A stretch of DNA of 8,601 nucleotides from JBLKSS01 sp047607725 (GTDB lineage Bacteria > Pseudomonadota > Gammaproteobacteria > Enterobacterales > Enterobacteriaceae): the NCBI RefSeq assembly GCF_047607725.1, contig NZ_JBLKSS010000039.1, positions 1-8,601 of the forward strand, given 5' to 3'. The notes under the pieces were generated by a model. It was not told the DNA's origin. It did no database searches and saw only the letters and a program-made list of their open reading frames with translations. The translations under genes were made by a program, and so were the position numbers. The first letter of the stretch is position 1; each line of letters starts with the position of its first letter. Shown here piece by piece: positions 6,489-8,601 of the stretch.

Positions 6489-6675
6489 CCTTCACGGACA
6501 GTCGGCTGACACGGCCAGCGTAGCGGCGGTTTACGCCGCCGCCATTGTTATGCTCGGCCCTGACACGAAGCCAGGGCGGCGCCCGTACTGGCGACAAAGG
6601 TACCGCAGGTTGAAACGGGAACGCCAGGGGGCCATCGCTTGACCTCTGCCGCCGGGAGGTAAGCAGCGTGACCCT
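6489..6675. other. Non-coding gap with two GC-rich hairpins
   Basis: I find no gene here on either strand. Two simple inverted repeats are visible: GCGGCG/CGCCGC with a 5-nt loop (6523-6539) and GCCCTG/CAGGGC with a 9-nt loop (6557-6577). Neither is followed by a T-run in either direction, so an intrinsic terminator is not supported. They could still help end transcription from the ORF to the right. Confidence 0.5.
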
Positions 6676-7419
6676 TTAGCGGGGGTCGCCGATGCAGGGG
6701 TGATCTAGGACATGCCAAGCCCGACCGGCGACTTGACCGTCGCTATAGTCGCGTATCATCAACATTAACCAATCCGCGCTCGTCATCAAGAGCGCGTTTT
6801 TCAGCTCGGCATGGCGTTGAATAAAATCATTTACCTCCTGCTTAAGGGGCGGAGCCAAGTGCATTTTTTCGGCGTAGTGAGACAAATAGCTCATCAGGCC
6901 TTCGTGGTAGTGCATGGCAAGCGAGGCGAGGTGCGCTCCTGAGTCCGCGGAACAGATCTTCGGCACCGGGGTCCCTATATCGTGGCGTATGGAGATAAAC
7001 CGGTTAATAGGTGAGGAAAGCAGGATAATTTGCTTTAGCAATTCATCATCAACCAAACGTTGCCGTTTATTCGCATCGCGGCATCCGGAACAATTTAAAA
7101 GATTGAACAGGGAATCCGTGATAACCACCAGGCCCTTAACGTAAGTATCTTGAGCCGCATAAAACGGCGGCGTTTTTTTCAGTATGGCCGGCGATAGCAG
7201 CGTGATATTCGCCCTGCGTTTACCGTCGCCCGTGCCCACCATGGCAACATTGGTATAATTTAACCAACGAATAATATCAATAAAGTCGCTGGCGCGCTGC
7301 ACGACGGCTTTAAATGACGCCACGTTTTGGGCGAGCGAGCTATCATCTGACTGCTTGAGAAACAGGTTTAGAAAAGCCGCAAAGGCGGTTTCGTTCGCCG
7401 CAATACGTTGTTGTAACAT
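6676..7419 (-). CDS. Unrecognised protein, probably 5'-truncated by the IS66 end
   Basis: I do not recognise this 247-residue sequence. It is mostly helical in appearance, with no signal peptide or clear membrane span. Visible features are a hydrophobic-aromatic patch SDFIDIIRWLNYTNVAM (44-60), a glycine-basic turn GTGDGKRR (62-69), a cysteine pair NCSGCRD (109-115), two further cysteines (156 and 242), several histidines between 146 and 203, and DWLMLMIRDYSDG near the end. Stop is TAA at 6678-6676. The only ATG at the left edge of homology (7419) overlaps the last base pairs of the IS66 element, has no ribosome binding site of its own, and the frame stays open into the element. The natural 5' end is therefore probably beyond the insertion, outside the window. 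The remaining frame has no lesion, which argues for recent disruption or for a short gene that happens to begin there. Confidence 0.55.
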   Translation of the reverse strand: MLQQRIAANETAFAAFLNLFLKQSDDSSLAQNVASFKAVVQRASDFIDIIRWLNYTNVAMVGTGDGKRRANITLLSPAILKKTPPFYAAQDTYVKGLVVITDSLFNLLNCSGCRDANKRQRLVDDELLKQIILLSSPINRFISIRHDIGTPVPKICSADSGAHLASLAMHYHEGLMSYLSHYAEKMHLAPPLKQEVNDFIQRHAELKNALLMTSADWLMLMIRDYSDGQVAGRAWHVLDHPCIGDPR

Positions 7420-8601
7420 AAGCGTACGCCCAGCGCCGTATTGACAGTTATTCAGCAGGGATGGTGAGGTTCCACGGCAGGAGCTCTTTGATTTTGTTGA
7501 TGGGATGATCCGCGATAATCGCCAGCACATGGCGCAGATACGCTTCCGGCTCCACGCCGTTCAGTTTGCAACTGCCGATCAGCGTATACATCAGCGCCGC
7601 CCGGTCGCCGCCGCTATCCGAACCGAAGAACAGATAGTTCTTGCGACCCAGGCTTATTACCCGCAGCGCGTTTTCAGCGATATTATTGTCGATCTCCGCC
7701 CAGCCATCGCCGGCGTAGTAGCACAACGCCCGCCAGTGGTTCATCAGGTAGTTGAACGCCTTTGCCGTATCGGCCTGGCGCGACAGCGTGGTGAGTTTTT
7801 CCCGGACCCAACTCTCCAGACCAACAAGTATTGGTCGGGATCGTGCTTCGCGCACCTGTTGTCGTTCCTCTGCCGGGCGCCCCCGGATATCGGCTTCGAT
7901 CGCGTACAGCTCACCGATCCGGCGCAGGGCCTCGGTAGTGGTCGGCGACGGATGGCGCACATGGATATCATGGATTTTACGCCGGGCGTGGGCCATGCAG
8001 CCGACCTCGCGGATATGGCCTTCTTCATACAGTGGATTGAAGCCCGCGTACGCATCCGCCTGCAACAGGCCGCTGAACCCGGCCAGATGTGTTTGCGGAT
8101 GAGCACCCTTGCGGTCCGGGCTGTAAGCGAACCACACTGCGGGCGGCTGTGTCGAACCGGCATTCCGGTCGTCACGCACATAGACCCATAGCGGGCCGGT
8201 TTTAGGCTTGCCTTTGCCCGGTTGTAGCACGTCCACCGGCGTGTCGTCGACGTGGACTTTACCCATCGACATCACATAGTCGCATACCGCGTCGGCCAAC
8301 CGCGCCAGCAGGCCCGGTCCAGCGATGCCGCGCTCGATGGGCCGCGACGGCGCCGGCACCTGGACGATGACATCGCAGCGGGCGCAGGCCTTCTTTTTAC
8401 GCCGGATTTTTATCACCTTGAACGCGCTTTTGATAAGCTCAAGCTGTTCGCTCACATCCTCGCCCAGCGGTTTAAGGTCACCGCCGCAAGCGGGGCAGGC
8501 CGGCTCCTGCGGCTCCAGACAGCGTTCTTCACGCGGGAGTTCCGGCGGCAGGGGCCGACGCACCGGCGAGGGGCGTAAGGCCGGCGGCACCGCCGGGTCA
8601 T
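7418..8601 (-). mobile_element. IS66-family insertion sequence, right end (partial)
   Basis: The element comprises the 3' part of tnpC, a 29-nt tail and a terminus that on the + strand reads ATAAGCGTACGCCCAGCG from 7418. IS66-family inverted repeats typically begin GTAAGCG, so this is one base from the expected tip; the first base may have mutated or the end may be slightly eroded. The other end, with tnpA and tnpB, lies right of the window. The candidate 8-bp target sequence here is GTTGTAAC (7410-7417) and could be tested against the distant end. Confidence 0.8.
7448..8601 (-). CDS. tnpC: IS66-family transposase TnpC, 5'-partial with an internal deletion
   Basis: The frame enters from the window edge (no start within the window) and ends at TAA 7450-7448. 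With GTG 8590 as residue 1: a zinc-ribbon CPAC (32-35) and CARC (69-72); SRPIERGIAGPGLLA (82-96); first catalytic Asp in HVDDTP (113-118); second in QADAYAGF (Asp179); Glu306 in IDNNIAENALR; then SLGRKNYLFFGSDSGG and the usual ending LLPWNL. The DDE triad is therefore present. Compared with IS679/ISEc8-type TnpC as I recall it, GLLAR at 93-97 jumps straight to LADAVCDYVM, skipping the segment with PLYRQSEIYAR and the Trp-rich stretch, about 45 residues, near 8300-8311. The deletion is in frame. A usual TnpC is about 510-530 residues. This copy is probably inactive, but that is not proven. Confidence 0.88.
   Translation of the reverse strand, partial: DPAVPPALRPSPVRRPLPPELPREERCLEPQEPACPACGGDLKPLGEDVSEQLELIKSAFKVIKIRRKKKACARCDVIVQVPAPSRPIERGIAGPGLLARLADAVCDYVMSMGKVHVDDTPVDVLQPGKGKPKTGPLWVYVRDDRNAGSTQPPAVWFAYSPDRKGAHPQTHLAGFSGLLQADAYAGFNPLYEEGHIREVGCMAHARRKIHDIHVRHPSPTTTEALRRIGELYAIEADIRGRPAEERQQVREARSRPILVGLESWVREKLTTLSRQADTAKAFNYLMNHWRALCYYAGDGWAEIDNNIAENALRVISLGRKNYLFFGSDSGGDRAALMYTLIGSCKLNGVEPEAYLRHVLAIIADHPINKIKELLPWNLTIPAE

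Noticed and set aside
6441..6675. tRNA or structured small RNA in the gap
   Set aside because: Only two short GC hairpins, no cloverleaf or T-run and no recognisable RNA motif.
7420..7530. N-terminal extension of the unrecognised ORF (from 7530)
   Set aside because: The added residues come from the IS66 tail and an alternative frame of tnpC, not from the gene.
7505..8191. 228-codon open frame on the + strand
   Set aside because: It is antisense to tnpC, whose DDE motifs are clear on the other strand.

Overview
The window looks like the chromosome of a recently host-restricted enterobacterium of the Sodalis type, such as a weevil or other insect endosymbiont. The evidence is that the coding sequences closely resemble Escherichia/Yersinia-type proteins (RcsD, SpeA, SpeB, MaeA, Cdd, YohK, YohJ), yet most are broken, and four mobile-element segments sit in 8.6 kb. 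The organism assignment is an inference from recalled protein sequences and the decay pattern, not from a search.

Layout, left to right. (1) 1-314: right end of an IS21-family element, with the C-terminus of IstB on the + strand and four transposase-site-like iterons. (2) 315-1228 (-): internal piece of rcsD, cut on both sides by mobile DNA. (3) 1229-1566: a 338-bp element with 50-bp terminal inverted repeats and no gene (MITE A). (4) 1567-3567 (-): the speA-speB pair. speB keeps only 25 codons. speA has lost its start region and carries a 10-bp duplication and a 1-nt deletion. (5) 3568-3905: a second copy of the 338-bp element (MITE B), inverted relative to A and about 98% identical. (6) 3906-4173 (-): first 89 codons of maeA. 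(7) 4318-6431 (-): yohJ-yohK-cdd. cdd and yohK look intact; yohJ has an amber codon. (8) 6676-7419 (-): an ORF I do not recognise, directly abutting (9) 7418-8601: the right end of an IS66-family element whose transposase gene (-) runs off the window and has lost about 45 internal residues.

The main structural point is that neither 338-bp element has the same gene on its two sides. A joins rcsD to speB; B joins speA to maeA. Neither is flanked by a matching 8-bp duplication. This is what recombination between dispersed copies of one repeat would leave, though misassembly across a repeat is a real alternative (there is an N inside one terminal repeat). The element tips resemble IS66-family ends, so it may be a non-autonomous IS66 derivative.

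Functionally, this locus has lost the Rcs phosphotransfer protein, both steps of the arginine-agmatine-putrescine route, NAD-malic enzyme and the LrgA-like partner. Cytidine deaminase and the LrgB-like membrane protein survive. I see no new defence or metabolic system. The most interesting signal is the small repeat family and the rearrangements it marks.
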